DNA of 64,000 nt from Candidatus Magnetocorallium paracelense (GCA_029001845.1 JAREWP010000020.1:1-64000), one strand, 5' to 3'. Shown: positions 51,511 to 61,278, numbered from the stretch's first letter. The notes: generated by a model from the sequence alone, not told the origin. Translations and numbers: made by a program.

Positions 51511-54500
51511 CTACCTGCTTTTCATTCTTTCCAGCGTCAGGCCGCCGTCATCCTCTGTCACAATTGTATCTGCCGGGAAGTATTGAAGTATTTTATTCAC
51601 AGTATCGATTATGGTAATTGATTCATAAAGACTTTTAAAATCCGAAATGTCTGCTATATTAACACGATCCACAGGAGGCAGTGCTATCGTGACACCCTTT
51701 GCCAACACCTCTCCGTTAACTGAAAGATTGCCGTTTTTTACAGCAAGCGATATTCTGACAGGAGTGCCGGTGCGCAAAAGTTTCCTTTGTTTCACGATTA
51801 ATTCATTGCTCTCATAAGGATCAAAGGAGTATAAAAGTCTTTCAAGCGATCTTTTACCGATCTTTGTTATATCAAGAGAAATATCCATAGAGCGTAACAA
51901 AAACTCATAATCTTCCGTGACAGGAAGCATTAGTGAAAATCTGCCACTAATTTCCGAATCTTCCTTGCCTGAATCGGGAGAGTCGGTTTTAATCATACTC
52001 TCTCCGTTAAGCCCTGAAAATGCTCCTTTAAGCTCAATAAATAAATCGGCATTCCTTTCGACGACAGCGAAAGAACTTATCAAAGTACCTCCCAGAATAT
52101 CGATTTGAAAATAATCGATTGAAGGCAGACTGTCGTGAAAACCAAAATCAAGTACCTGGTTGCTCAGTTCTACCTCCAGGCCCATTGCTTTTACGAAAGC
52201 CGAGTCAAAGGAAAGAGTGTTAACTTCTCCGAAACGGCCTTTTAAATCCATTGCAAGCCTGTTAATAGCCCTGTCGCCCTCCTCTGAAGAGAAACTCTCC
52301 AACCTATCTGCTATTAATACGTTTTTAGTCAAAGTCGGCTTCACGGCAATGACATCTGCCAAGTCTCCTCTGCTTAAAATATCGAAAGACCTGGAAAGAT
52401 CAATATTGGTTTTTAATCCCTGTAGTTTCACCAGATATTTATATTTTACATCCAACTTACTGCTGTTAACGGAAAGAGCTGCTGTCATATTTTTTTTCGC
52501 GTTCAGTTTTAAGGCCGTTGAGACAGCCATCTTTCCATTGACAGTCACATCGTTGGTAAAAACCGACAGATCACCATTATCTCCAAATACAAAAGAGTTA
52601 TCCAAACGACAATTAACACGATTAATAATCGCGGAAGGAGTAAAGTCGCTTATACTTGTAAAAACGTCCCCTATCCCTGACAGAGAAAAAGACAAACTCT
52701 GATTTACATTTAAAGGTGCGATGGAAAGACTCTCTGACAGAGAAAAAAGATTCATATCTTCCAGTTGTCCCGATAAAGCGAGATTCATGGAAATTGGCTT
52801 ACTCATAAAACGGCTTTCATAAAAATCCTCTAAAAAAAACTCTCCCTGAAAAGTGCTGCTCATTCCGCTATTATCAAAAGTAATACGTAAGGGCTTTACA
52901 GTAGAAAAGTTACCTGCACGTAATTCATAGGTATCGTAAACGAACCTGTCGACTAAAAAGTCGTGCAAATCGATTGACAGAGTGAGGTTTTCGAGAAAAG
53001 CGAGCTCTTTATCAATCATACGCCGACTCTCTATAATTTCCATTATGTAATCGACTTCATTACTGTCAGGTATCCTGCCGGCTGCCCGGAAGGATATATC
53101 CGCTTTCCCCGGATATAGGCCTTCCGGAAGACCGGGGTTCGGTAAAAAACCTGATAACCTGTTTAAATCGAGTTGCGCCGTTGTATGTAAATCAATTCCT
53201 TCATAGCCGAGGTCTTTGGCCGAGAGTTCGACATTGGCTGATATAAAATCGTCCACAAAAATCTCGGTTTGAATACCCTTTAAATCTCCTCTCGGCGGCT
53301 CTAAACTTGTAACTGAAATCTCTCCATTACCGGCTTTCATACGAATATCGTTAATATTGGCGACATCGCTCTCTATGGATGAGAGAGAGAAAAGGAAATC
53401 TCTAAACGCAATACCGGTCGCTGACGTCGTGGAAAGATCGATTCCCAGATCAAGAGAATGATCGATATCGGATATTGTAATGTCAGGCGAAAGAACGACC
53501 TTTTCTATTGAAAGAGACTCTTTTATATCCATATTGGCAGTAAGACCGAACAATGCATTTTCCGATACGCCTATGCCCTCAGCTGAAAACTCTATTTCAC
53601 GAATATGCAAACCTGAGATTTCCGTATCCCTGCCTCCCTCTACTCCGGCTTTCCTGACTGATGCCGCCCCTTTTAGGGAAATTTCGGCAGGGAAAAAATC
53701 TTGTATTAATATATCCGTCTCCTCTATTCTAAATGAAACACCGTTGACATAAAACAACGCTCCATTGGCAGGCTGTTTTATGTCGGGAACAATAAACTCC
53801 ACTCCCTCTAACGCCACTCTGCCTTTACCGGACTGCAAATCTCCCGATAAAGCAATGTCGTCAATATCCAGCGAAGGAGAGTCGCCGGAAGTCATCTCGA
53901 TAATCTCTCGGGGAAGAAAGTCAGAAAAAATATCGACGATCTCATTAAGGTTAGGAAGTAGAGTTTTTACGTTTACATCGAATGTCCCGGTACCGGTTAT
54001 AAAATTATGAATACCGCCTTTAAATGAAACACTGTTATTCCCTGAAAAAGAAACTCTGCCGCTGTCTATTGTCAATACTTCCCTGCTCAAATCTAAAGCC
54101 CCCTTCTGAGCGATTTCAAAATCGATACCGCCAATGCTGCGACCATTTAGCAAGTGCCCGGAAATACGGATATCTTCCCCCTCTATATCGAATAGAAATT
54201 CAACATTCCCTTTAGGATCACCTTGGATGTCAGTTTCAATTTCAAGAATACCCGTTACATTTATGTCACCTGTATATGGATGGAGTAACTTTTGGACAGC
54301 GACAATTAAACGGTCGAGTTCTAAATTCAGTTTTGTCGAAATAGCCGTTTGAGAAATATCTCCCATTAAAGATAATTCCACTCCCGGCAGACCGGAGCGA
54401 ATATTTATAACGCCATCATCCGGCGTCAACACACCTTGACTGTCGAAAAAACCGGCAAAATCGACTCCTACATCAAAAGGCAGTAAACTCTCTCCGGCGA

Positions 54501-55140
54501 TATCGATGTTACCTGAAGTTTCAATAGTTAAAGGATTATTGAAAAGCGATGGCGCCCGGAATAAAAACTTCCCTTCCTTTAGGAGTATCTCTTTTTCGGT
54601 GATATGATCTTCTACTTTCAACGAGATATTCCTGATATCTATCTCTGCACTGACTGCTTTAAGAGGAACGGCAAAATAAAAATCACCCCTTTCTTTACTT
54701 TCCGCCTTTATACCGTCTGCGACTCCTTCTCTTCCTGATATCTCGGAGATAAAAGATTCGATATTGGTATTACCGTCCTTGGTACGAATAAGACGAAAAT
54801 CCGGACTGTCTATAAATATGTTAAAAAGGAGCCTCTTTTTTAATAAATCGCTAAGACTTATGTTGACAGCAAGTTCTTTGACTGAAAACAGAGGAGAGTC
54901 CGAAAATAACGGATTATCGTGAAGACGAAGGGAGTGCAATCGAATTTTATCGAATTCGCTCCACTCAATACCGCCTATGTCAGCCTTTACATTGAGCGTT
55001 TCATCCAATTGATCGACAAAGACGTTCAAAAACCATGAAGAAGAAATAATGGCAGGCAAAGAGAAAATAAGCAGGGCCGACAATAATATAAGAAGAACAA
55101 CGACAATAGCCGACCATTTAATAATTCCGATGAATTTCAA
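51511..55140 (-). CDS. AsmA/TamB-like envelope protein
   Basis: 1209 residues. One N-terminal membrane helix (about 10-32, VVVLLILLSALLIFSLPAII), then an AsmA-type start (NVKADIGGIEWSEFDKIRLHSLRL) and more than 1000 residues of repeated beta-strand lines such as DINVTGILEIETDIQGDP, NVEFLFDIEGEDIRISG and LDINRLSGFLPN-like segments. Proteins of this class form long beta-grooves across the periplasm and carry phospholipid towards the outer membrane. No DUF490 TamB tail was recognised, so AsmA-like is the safer name. The start is a TTG (55138-55140) 12 bp after the stop of the M48 peptidase gene, which suggests coupling. It is last in the purN-M48-AsmA operon. Confidence 0.78.
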   Translation of the reverse strand: MKFIGIIKWSAIVVVLLILLSALLIFSLPAIISSSWFLNVFVDQLDETLNVKADIGGIEWSEFDKIRLHSLRLHDNPLFSDSPLFSVKELAVNISLSDLLKKRLLFNIFIDSPDFRLIRTKDGNTNIESFISEISGREGVADGIKAESKERGDFYFAVPLKAVSAEIDIRNISLKVEDHITEKEILLKEGKFLFRAPSLFNNPLTIETSGNIDIAGESLLPFDVGVDFAGFFDSQGVLTPDDGVINIRSGLPGVELSLMGDISQTAISTKLNLELDRLIVAVQKLLHPYTGDINVTGILEIETDIQGDPKGNVEFLFDIEGEDIRISGHLLNGRSIGGIDFEIAQKGALDLSREVLTIDSGRVSFSGNNSVSFKGGIHNFITGTGTFDVNVKTLLPNLNEIVDIFSDFLPREIIEMTSGDSPSLDIDDIALSGDLQSGKGRVALEGVEFIVPDIKQPANGALFYVNGVSFRIEETDILIQDFFPAEISLKGAASVRKAGVEGGRDTEISGLHIREIEFSAEGIGVSENALFGLTANMDIKESLSIEKVVLSPDITISDIDHSLDLGIDLSTTSATGIAFRDFLFSLSSIESDVANINDIRMKAGNGEISVTSLEPPRGDLKGIQTEIFVDDFISANVELSAKDLGYEGIDLHTTAQLDLNRLSGFLPNPGLPEGLYPGKADISFRAAGRIPDSNEVDYIMEIIESRRMIDKELAFLENLTLSIDLHDFLVDRFVYDTYELRAGNFSTVKPLRITFDNSGMSSTFQGEFFLEDFYESRFMSKPISMNLALSGQLEDMNLFSLSESLSIAPLNVNQSLSFSLSGIGDVFTSISDFTPSAIINRVNCRLDNSFVFGDNGDLSVFTNDVTVNGKMAVSTALKLNAKKNMTAALSVNSSKLDVKYKYLVKLQGLKTNIDLSRSFDILSRGDLADVIAVKPTLTKNVLIADRLESFSSEEGDRAINRLAMDLKGRFGEVNTLSFDSAFVKAMGLEVELSNQVLDFGFHDSLPSIDYFQIDILGGTLISSFAVVERNADLFIELKGAFSGLNGESMIKTDSPDSGKEDSEISGRFSLMLPVTEDYEFLLRSMDISLDITKIGKRSLERLLYSFDPYESNELIVKQRKLLRTGTPVRISLAVKNGNLSVNGEVLAKGVTIALPPVDRVNIADISDFKSLYESITIIDTVNKILQYFPADTIVTEDDGGLTLERMKSR

Positions 55141-55152
55141 GATAATAAGTAG

Positions 55153-55947
55153 TTACTTCGAATACTTAACAGCTTCCGGTATGAGACCTTTTATATTATT
55201 GATTCTTGTCTTGTCAGCAGGATGAGTACTCAAAAATTCAGGAGTAGACTCTCCCTTTTTCGAGGCAGCCATTCTCTCCCAAAAACCGATTGCAGCATTT
55301 GGATCGTAACCTGCCATGGACATAAAAATAAGCCCTAAATGGTCCGCCTCCGATTCATGGAGCCTGCTGAATGGAAGCAATATGCCCACCTGAGAACCGA
55401 CCCCGAATGCCGACATAAAGAGATTACGAGTCATTTCAGGACTCTTCGATAAAGCCTCGGACAACACAACACCTCCTGTCTGTACAATAAGCCCCTGACT
55501 CATACGCTCATTGCCGTGATCAGCAACGGCATGGGCTATCTCATGACCCATAACAACGGCAAGACCGGCTTCGTTTTTCGCAACAGACAAAATTCCTGTA
55601 TACACGACTACTTTTCCGCCGGGCATACACCAGGCGTTTAACGCCTTATCCTCAACGAGATTAAACTCCCACTTATATCCCTTCAGCCGATCGGACATGC
55701 CCTTTTCCCTGAAATACCTCTCTACGGCCTCGCTTAATCTCCGCCCTACTCTCTTTACAGCTTTAGCCTCTTTAGTATTGTCAATGACCTTGTTACTCTT
55801 GAGAAATTCATTGTACGACGAAAGACTCATACTGTTTAAGCCGACGGCGGGAATCAGACTAACCTGTTTCCTACCTGTAATGGGAACAGTCTGGCAGGCA
55901 GCGACAATAAGTAAAAATATTACTATAAAATACAACCTCTGTTTCAT
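55153..55947 (-). CDS. M48-family metallopeptidase lipoprotein (LoiP/BepA-like)
   Basis: 264 residues from the ATG at 55947, which has AAGGAG at good distance; a start at 55986 would put 13 odd residues before the signal peptide. Lipoprotein signal: LYFIVIFLLIVAAC. The body is a complete M48 catalytic core: GHEIAHAVADH (zinc HExxH at about 135-139) and HESEADHLGLIFM (third ligand Glu at about 197), with STHPADKTRI at the end. Outer-membrane-facing periplasmic members such as LoiP and BepA degrade or help fold outer-membrane proteins. Its place between purN and an AsmA-like gene, the latter almost overlapping, fits envelope quality control. Confidence 0.9.
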   Translation of the reverse strand: MKQRLYFIVIFLLIVAACQTVPITGRKQVSLIPAVGLNSMSLSSYNEFLKSNKVIDNTKEAKAVKRVGRRLSEAVERYFREKGMSDRLKGYKWEFNLVEDKALNAWCMPGGKVVVYTGILSVAKNEAGLAVVMGHEIAHAVADHGNERMSQGLIVQTGGVVLSEALSKSPEMTRNLFMSAFGVGSQVGILLPFSRLHESEADHLGLIFMSMAGYDPNAAIGFWERMAASKKGESTPEFLSTHPADKTRINNIKGLIPEAVKYSK

Positions 55948-55996
55948 AAAAAACTCCTTGGAAAATCTGTCATGAGGACCTGGCACGATCTACAAT

Positions 55997-56644
55997 CTAT
56001 GTCAATTCCGGAGAGATCAAACAAGTCTCTTTCCCTGTCTCTCCTTCAATAAAGACCGATCTCCCCTGCACCCTCAATCTGCCTTCGGAAAAAAGCCTGA
56101 TGGCATAGGGAAAAATCTTATGCTCCTCTTTCAAAATCCTGGCTGACAGACTCTCTTCCCTATCGTCGGAGTAAACGGGCACGGCAGCCTGGGCTATTAT
56201 CGGCCCTGTATCCATTCCTTCGTCTACAAAATGAACGGTGCACCCGGAAATCTTTGTTCCATACGCCAAAGCGTCCCTTTGACCGTGCAACCCCTTAAAA
56301 GAAGGCAGTAAAGCAGGATGGATATTCATAATCCTCAAGGGAAAGGCGTCGATAAGGGGCTTGCCCACAAGACGCATAAAGCCGGCCAGAATTACCAGCT
56401 CGACTCCCCTTGTTAGCAATTCATCGGCAATCCTTCTGTAGTAACTCTCTTTGTCCTTAAAATCCGCGGGCTCTAAAAAAAGATCAGCTATATTGTTGTC
56501 CCTCGCCCTCTGAATCGCATATGCATCCCTGTTATCGGTAACGAGAAGGATGACCTCTGCGTTCAAATAACCGTTTTTTATAGAATCTATGATCGCCTGA
56601 AAATTCGATCCCCGCCCGGAAGCCAGCACGCCAATTTTCAACAT
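55997..56644 (-). CDS. purN: Phosphoribosylglycinamide formyltransferase PurN
   Basis: 215 residues, usual length. It transfers the formyl group of 10-formyltetrahydrofolate to GAR in purine synthesis. Signature lines: VLASGRGSNFQAII (phosphate-binding N-terminus), AGFMRLVGKPLI, NIHPALLPSFKGLHGQ (catalytic Asn and His) and GCTVHFVDEGMDTGPIIAQ (catalytic Asp). Cytoplasmic. AAAGGAG precedes the ATG. It is the first gene of an operon with the M48 peptidase and AsmA-like genes, an odd pairing with envelope functions. Repeat A lies upstream. Confidence 0.96.
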   Translation of the reverse strand: MLKIGVLASGRGSNFQAIIDSIKNGYLNAEVILLVTDNRDAYAIQRARDNNIADLFLEPADFKDKESYYRRIADELLTRGVELVILAGFMRLVGKPLIDAFPLRIMNIHPALLPSFKGLHGQRDALAYGTKISGCTVHFVDEGMDTGPIIAQAAVPVYSDDREESLSARILKEEHKIFPYAIRLFSEGRLRVQGRSVFIEGETGKETCLISPELT

Positions 56645-56712
56645 ATGTAATTTCTCCTTTCACGGCAAACATGTCGTGTATACTTATTCTACCCCTTACA
56701 AAAGCCTAATAT

Positions 56713-56845
56713 CAATACCATTAACTTAAGGGGTGAAGCACCTTCCGACGTAAGCGGGTCATGTTTGAGAAGGCGCTGCGAAGCGGAGCCTTCGAGTTTA
56801 GCCGATGAAGGCGGATGGTGCTTTGCTCCTTAAGTGAATGTCATT
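56713..56845 (-). repeat. Dispersed palindromic repeat A, copy 2 (inverted)
   Basis: Begins CAATACCATTAACTTAAGG and ends CCTTAAGTGAATGTCATTG; these ends are inverted repeats of each other. The body matches copies 1 and 3 with a few substitutions. Confidence 0.82.
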
Positions 56846-56891
56846 GAGCTTAATATCAATATCCTGTGACTCAATACCATTGCCACGAAAC

Positions 56892-57140
56892 TTACAGCTG
56901 CGTTTCTACTTTCTCAAGGACCCACAGCATGGACAGGCTGTTAAAACTCAATTCGTAGACAGTACATCCGTCAGTAACGGCAAAGTGGTAAAGCTTTGTG
57001 CTTCCCTCCATATCGGTCCATGAATAGGTGACCTCCAGCACATCGATCACTCTCTCCGTCCACTTGAACTTTACCGGCTTTATCCTGTACCCCGCCCCGA
57101 AAGAGGCCATGACACTTACCCTTTCTCCAATATACTCCAT
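56892..57140 (-). CDS. Small hypothetical protein, beta-rich
   Basis: 82 residues, no signal or membrane segment. VSVMASFGAGYRIKPVKFKW, VIDVLEVTYSW, KLYHFAVTDGCTVYELSF and LWVLEKVE suggest five or six beta-strands. This is loosely like small DUF6504-type proteins, but I do not claim membership. Good amino-acid composition and absence of a better frame support a real gene. Repeat A follows its stop closely. No functional clue from neighbours. Confidence 0.6.
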   Translation of the reverse strand: MEYIGERVSVMASFGAGYRIKPVKFKWTERVIDVLEVTYSWTDMEGSTKLYHFAVTDGCTVYELSFNSLSMLWVLEKVETQL

Positions 57141-57252
57141 AATCTTTAAGCCTCCGAATCAATATATATACAATTGTATAGTATCGAAGAAAGAATGTCA
57201 AGCCTTGGAAATCTAAATCCGACAAGAACCCACATAGACAAATCTAAGGAAA

Positions 57253-58935
57253 TCATTGAAGGACGAAATTATTTCTGTTTTTAACTGTAGAAATTACGAC
57301 TCGTCTTTGATTGTCGCTTTTGAATTCATAAACAGGGGTCAGGACAAAAAGAGAACGTAACTGACTACCGGTATAGTTTTTTCTGTAGTCGAAATATTGA
57401 ACGACCAAAATCCTGGAAAACACGCCGTCGCTAAACTCCTTAAGAAGACCCTCGCCATTGATGTTGGCATATATAAAATCAACGGTGCTGAGATTTCTCA
57501 CGCCATACTGGCCGGGTCTGTCTGCAATAAGCAACGTATGTCGGTCGGCATGTTCGTCCAAATAGGAGAAAACCCTGGCGGTGTCCTTTACATTTGTCAG
57601 TGGTTTTACAACAGAATATTTAATGGCTATTGAATTAAACAGGAGAAAATTCAGTACAGAGATTACGAGTAAAAGCCCGGCGGCGTGTTTTGGCAATTCC
57701 CTGATTAATATCACAGGGACTATTGCCAGCATGACAGTTGGCAGCAGAAAGAGCCTGAATGTATGAGGTCCTAAAGGATCGGCCAAAAAGTGGGACAGCA
57801 TAATCCCCAGATAAATGGTCAGTGAAATAACGGCTGAAATCGTTACTGGCGATTTAAAATATTTCCCCGGAGACCGCCGGAAAACAATCCACAAGAAGGA
57901 AAAAAGAGCAACAATAGTCAAAACCGGACTGTATGGATATTTAAAATCGAACATAAAAAGGCCGCTCATAAGGTCCCATGCATTTGCAGGAATTCTGTAA
58001 ATACTCAGTAGAGAGTCGTTATGGTTTTCATAAGCGCCCTTTGTATGGAGAAGCTGTAATATGCGGGGAATAAAGAGAAGAGAAGAGATACCTGTGAGGG
58101 AGAATATATACTTAAACAGGGATGTCGGTATTGCCTTAAAAATAATCAATCCCAATGGTATTGTGAGCAAATAGATCATGCCTTCATGGCGGATATTTGC
58201 AAGCATTATCAGAGTCAGCCACAAGAGTGTAAAAGAGGTCTCTGTTTTGGTTTCCCAATAATATTTAAGAGTCAGCAGTAAGATAACAAAAAACAGTAAA
58301 TTACATATTTCATAACCCGATGAAGTTGCGGAAATACCCATAAGAGGGTGACCGATTAGTAAAAACATTGATGCAACTGCCGCAGATATTCCTGAATGTT
58401 CTCTAAAAAAAACAAAAGCCAGAGATAAAAGTATAAAAAGCAGCCACCCGTTAACGACAAACCCCATGAAATAAGTATAGCCGAAAAGATTATGAAAGAG
58501 ACTGATCAGAAACTGGAATAAAACAGGTCGTATCGGCATCAGTTGTACAAGAGGTTGATAAACGCCTGAGTCCCATTTTGCCATAATCGTATTGTAAATG
58601 CTTCTATCATAGGCCATTGACCTGGAAACGGAAATAATATTCGTTTCGTCTCCAAGGACGCGAAACCCCGGTGTTACGCCTGTAAACATAACAATCGTAA
58701 GGATAGCAGCCAAAAGAATGCCATATTTGTTAGGAATAATGTATCTCCTTAAAACATCGATATCCCTTAAAGTCAGATATAACGACACACCCCAGGCAAT
58801 AGTCATCGCGAAAATAAAGTAGTATGTACTACGCGCAAGAAGCGTTTCCCGCAACGGCTCATCCATAAAGCCGGCGATCGATACCCCTGCCGTTACAAGC
58901 AGCCCAATCAATCCGAATCTCATAATAGTATTCAT
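57253..58935 (-). CDS. GT-C-like multispanning membrane protein
   Basis: 560 residues with about eleven hydrophobic helices. After the third helix comes a periplasmic loop with FRVLGDETNIISVSRS, where the Asp-Glu pair sits at the place of the catalytic acid of GT-C glycosyltransferases (PMT/ArnT/GT39 class). YFMGFVVNGWLLF and IRHEGMIYLL continue that pattern. A short soluble C-terminal domain (about 450-560) contains HTLLIADRPGQYGVRN. It probably transfers a lipid-linked sugar in the inner membrane; substrate unknown. The ATG used is directly next to repeat A copy 3; a second ATG 12 bp further in is also possible. Confidence 0.72.
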   Translation of the reverse strand: MNTIMRFGLIGLLVTAGVSIAGFMDEPLRETLLARSTYYFIFAMTIAWGVSLYLTLRDIDVLRRYIIPNKYGILLAAILTIVMFTGVTPGFRVLGDETNIISVSRSMAYDRSIYNTIMAKWDSGVYQPLVQLMPIRPVLFQFLISLFHNLFGYTYFMGFVVNGWLLFILLSLAFVFFREHSGISAAVASMFLLIGHPLMGISATSSGYEICNLLFFVILLLTLKYYWETKTETSFTLLWLTLIMLANIRHEGMIYLLTIPLGLIIFKAIPTSLFKYIFSLTGISSLLFIPRILQLLHTKGAYENHNDSLLSIYRIPANAWDLMSGLFMFDFKYPYSPVLTIVALFSFLWIVFRRSPGKYFKSPVTISAVISLTIYLGIMLSHFLADPLGPHTFRLFLLPTVMLAIVPVILIRELPKHAAGLLLVISVLNFLLFNSIAIKYSVVKPLTNVKDTARVFSYLDEHADRHTLLIADRPGQYGVRNLSTVDFIYANINGEGLLKEFSDGVFSRILVVQYFDYRKNYTGSQLRSLFVLTPVYEFKSDNQRRVVISTVKNRNNFVLQ

Positions 58936-58937
58936 TT

Positions 58938-59072
58938 CAATGTCATTAACTTAAGGAGCAAAGCACCCTCCGCCTTCAGCGGCTAAACTCGAAAGCGCCG
59001 CTTCGCTGCGCCTTCTCAAACATGACCCGCTTCCGTCGGAAGGTCTTTCACCCCTTAAGTTAATGGTATTGG
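58938..59072 (+). repeat. Dispersed palindromic repeat A, copy 3
   Basis: Begins CAATGTCATTAACTTAAGG and ends CCTTAAGTTAATGGTATTG. It fills the gap between prmA and the GT-C-like gene. Confidence 0.82.
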
Positions 59073-59088
59073 TATTCATTTATAGAAT

Positions 59089-59934
59089 CTAAATAACCAA
59101 TGACGCCCAATATCCCTTATAAAATATTTCTATATCTACTATACCTTTTGCATGCAGTATATCTGAAAGCTCATTTTCCCATCCCTTCAGTATACCTGAG
59201 AAAATCACTCTGCCGCCATCGGCTCTTAGAAAAAGAATATCATTAAGACGACTCTTTAGAGTTTCAAGTGTAAGATTACACGCAATAACGGAAAAACGAC
59301 CTCTGATCACGCTTAAATCTCCGCATATCAGATAAATATCCGAACAACTGCGATCTATGTTTACAGAAGCATTGTCAATAGCCTGACGATCTATCTCTAT
59401 CGCCACGACAGGAGAAAAACCGATTTTGCAGGCTGCAATAGAAAGTATTCCGCTGCCTGCGCCAATATCGAGAAATCCTCCCTTTAGCCCGGAATGGGCA
59501 AGTTCTTCAACCGCTTCGAGACATAACTGTGTTGTCTCATGGTGGCCTGTACCGAATGCCGACCCCGGATCTATGATTATTCGAGTTCGATCACCGTCAT
59601 ATTCATGCCACGGTGCAAGGCATATCATGTTTTTTCCCGTCTCAACCGGTTTGAGTCTCTTTTTCCACTCAATCGCCCAATCTTCTTCGTTAAATCTCTC
59701 TATCTCGAATAAAAAATCTCCTTTCAATCCGGATTCCCTGAGGCGTACCTTTGAAGCTTCCAGAGTTTTTTTAATCTTATCCTTATCCGCCAGGTTGTCA
59801 TAGTAGGCAATGAAACCATCTTCAACGCCCTCCACACCCGTACTTCCGAGATCGAAAACAACGGCAATAAGAGCGTCAACATCTTCGGAGCTGCACTTTA
59901 TAATAACTCTGTAATAATATCTTTTCACTTCCAT
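59089..59934 (-). CDS. prmA: Ribosomal protein L11 methyltransferase PrmA
   Basis: 281 residues. N-terminal substrate-recognition half (KRYYYRVIIKCSSEDVDAL) and linker with NEEDWAIEWKKRLKP. The methyltransferase domain opens with IIIDPGSAFGTGHHETTQL, the PrmA signature, and GGFLDIGAGSGILSIAA (SAM-binding motif I), and closes with the VIACNLTLE line, which takes the place of the usual N-[IL]-x-x-x-x motif. It trimethylates ribosomal protein L11 using SAM; cytoplasmic. No clear Shine-Dalgarno. It stands apart from the neighbours, with repeat A downstream and a divergent cytochrome gene upstream. Confidence 0.93.
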   Translation of the reverse strand: MEVKRYYYRVIIKCSSEDVDALIAVVFDLGSTGVEGVEDGFIAYYDNLADKDKIKKTLEASKVRLRESGLKGDFLFEIERFNEEDWAIEWKKRLKPVETGKNMICLAPWHEYDGDRTRIIIDPGSAFGTGHHETTQLCLEAVEELAHSGLKGGFLDIGAGSGILSIAACKIGFSPVVAIEIDRQAIDNASVNIDRSCSDIYLICGDLSVIRGRFSVIACNLTLETLKSRLNDILFLRADGGRVIFSGILKGWENELSDILHAKGIVDIEIFYKGYWASLVI

Positions 59935-60146
59935 TATTGCACCGAAACAGAGAGACCAATAATTATAGCATCATAATTATTAAAAAATTGTAAATATTTG
60001 TAAAGTATTGAGCAATATGCATACAGACCATTACCAAATGGACAAGTCTGTTGAAAAAGAACAGACTCTTTGCTATACTATTTTCTATCCGGCACTGCGG
60101 TCATCAAACAGAATATAAAAAAAATAACTCACAACCAAACATCACT

Positions 60147-61238
60147 ATGAGCCAACTGGTCAATTCCTTTTTATCTATATTACTTCTCTCTGTCGCCCTG
60201 ATTGCGACCTTCGCCATACTGGAAGTAAAAAAAGCAAAAGATAAAAACCGGACAAAAATACTGATCAAATTACATACTGTTTTCGGCTACATCTTTGTCC
60301 TTTTATATACAATATTGATCTATTACATGATTAAAAAAGTCATCGAATATCAGGAAGAATTCTCTCCTAGAGTGATGTTTCATATCGTCTTATCCCTGGC
60401 GTTAATACCGTTGATTGTAATTAAGATTTTGATATCCAGAAGATATAAGCATCTGATGCCTCAAATGTTTGCATTAGGTCTTATTATTGTCATCGTCGTA
60501 TTCGTCTTTACCGGGATTTCTGCAGGTTATTATTTCTTGCGACAACCGGAGATAAGTTTTGTATCCATATCTGAATTCGACACCGATATTTTAGACCTGG
60601 AATTAGGTCAAAAGGCATTATTGGCGAAGTGCGGAAAGTGTCATACCCTTGAACGAGTATTCAGATCCTATAAAACAGAAGAGGGGTGGACCGAATCGGT
60701 CAACAGCATGGCCATGCTCGATGTGCCGAATATCAGTAAATATGAAGTAAAGCAGATAATACATTTTCTGGTAAAACAGCAGGAAGAGAGAATAAAAAAG
60801 GACACCAACAAATCGTTACAAGCAAAACTGGGGGAAACCTTAATCCGTCAAAAGTGTTCTCAATGTCATGATTTGGAAAAAATATATTCAGTCGTAAAAA
60901 CAAAGGGGGAGTGGATTGTAACAATCGACGAGATGGTTGAAATCGTTAACAGGCCCGGCTATTTAACTGATACCGAAAAACAACAGATTGTCGATTATCT
61001 GGTCAAGAAAAAGGATATTTCCAGTTTTTCTTTTGGCAAACAGCTGTTTCAACAGAAATGCTCCGTATGTCACGATCTTAAAGTAGCTTTTGATTTTGAT
61101 GCGACCGATGAAGAAATCTGGAAAGAGAAAGTAATAGAAATGCAAAAGTACGAACCTGAAATTATAAGCGATAAAGACATAGAACCTATCGTAAAGTTTT
61201 TAGTTGAATGGAAAAATAAAAAAGCTTCAAACCGGTGA
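60147..61238 (+). CDS. Membrane-anchored tri-haem cytochrome c
   Basis: 363 residues from the ATG at 60147. A longer frame starting at 60051 runs through a repeat-derived GGCACTGCGGTCATC segment and would push the first membrane helix away from the N-terminus. Four membrane helices (about 5-135, including LHTVFGYIFVLLYTILIYYM and FHIVLSLALIPLIVIKILI) contain His residues that could hold haem b. Three tandem cytochrome c domains follow: KCGKCHTLE (about 161), KCSQCHDLE (about 236) and KCSVCHDLK (about 304), each with a later Met (MAMLD, MVEIV, MQKYE) as possible sixth ligand. It should pass electrons in the periplasm. Partner enzyme unknown. Confidence 0.87.
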   Translation: MSQLVNSFLSILLLSVALIATFAILEVKKAKDKNRTKILIKLHTVFGYIFVLLYTILIYYMIKKVIEYQEEFSPRVMFHIVLSLALIPLIVIKILISRRYKHLMPQMFALGLIIVIVVFVFTGISAGYYFLRQPEISFVSISEFDTDILDLELGQKALLAKCGKCHTLERVFRSYKTEEGWTESVNSMAMLDVPNISKYEVKQIIHFLVKQQEERIKKDTNKSLQAKLGETLIRQKCSQCHDLEKIYSVVKTKGEWIVTIDEMVEIVNRPGYLTDTEKQQIVDYLVKKKDISSFSFGKQLFQQKCSVCHDLKVAFDFDATDEEIWKEKVIEMQKYEPEIISDKDIEPIVKFLVEWKNKKASNR

Positions 61239-61250
61239 TTTGCAAATATA

Positions 61251-61272
61251 GCCGCAGGCTGAAGCCTGCGGC
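61251..61272. terminator. GCCGCAGGCT hairpin between convergent genes
   Basis: GCCGCAGGCTGA AGCCTGCGGC is a perfect inverted repeat in the 40-bp gap between two convergent stop codons. It could serve both genes, but lacks a T-run. The core repeats the hairpin at 1251-1273. Confidence 0.45.
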
Positions 61273-61278
61273 AGGATT

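Noticed and set aside
52160-52702. 180-codon + strand frame inside the AsmA-like gene
   Set aside because: It is antisense to a long well-supported gene and its Ser/Leu-rich composition is that of a shadow frame.
60051-60146. N-terminal extension of the tri-haem cytochrome
   Set aside because: It covers a repeat B end word and places 32 polar residues, including a chance CGH, before the first helix.
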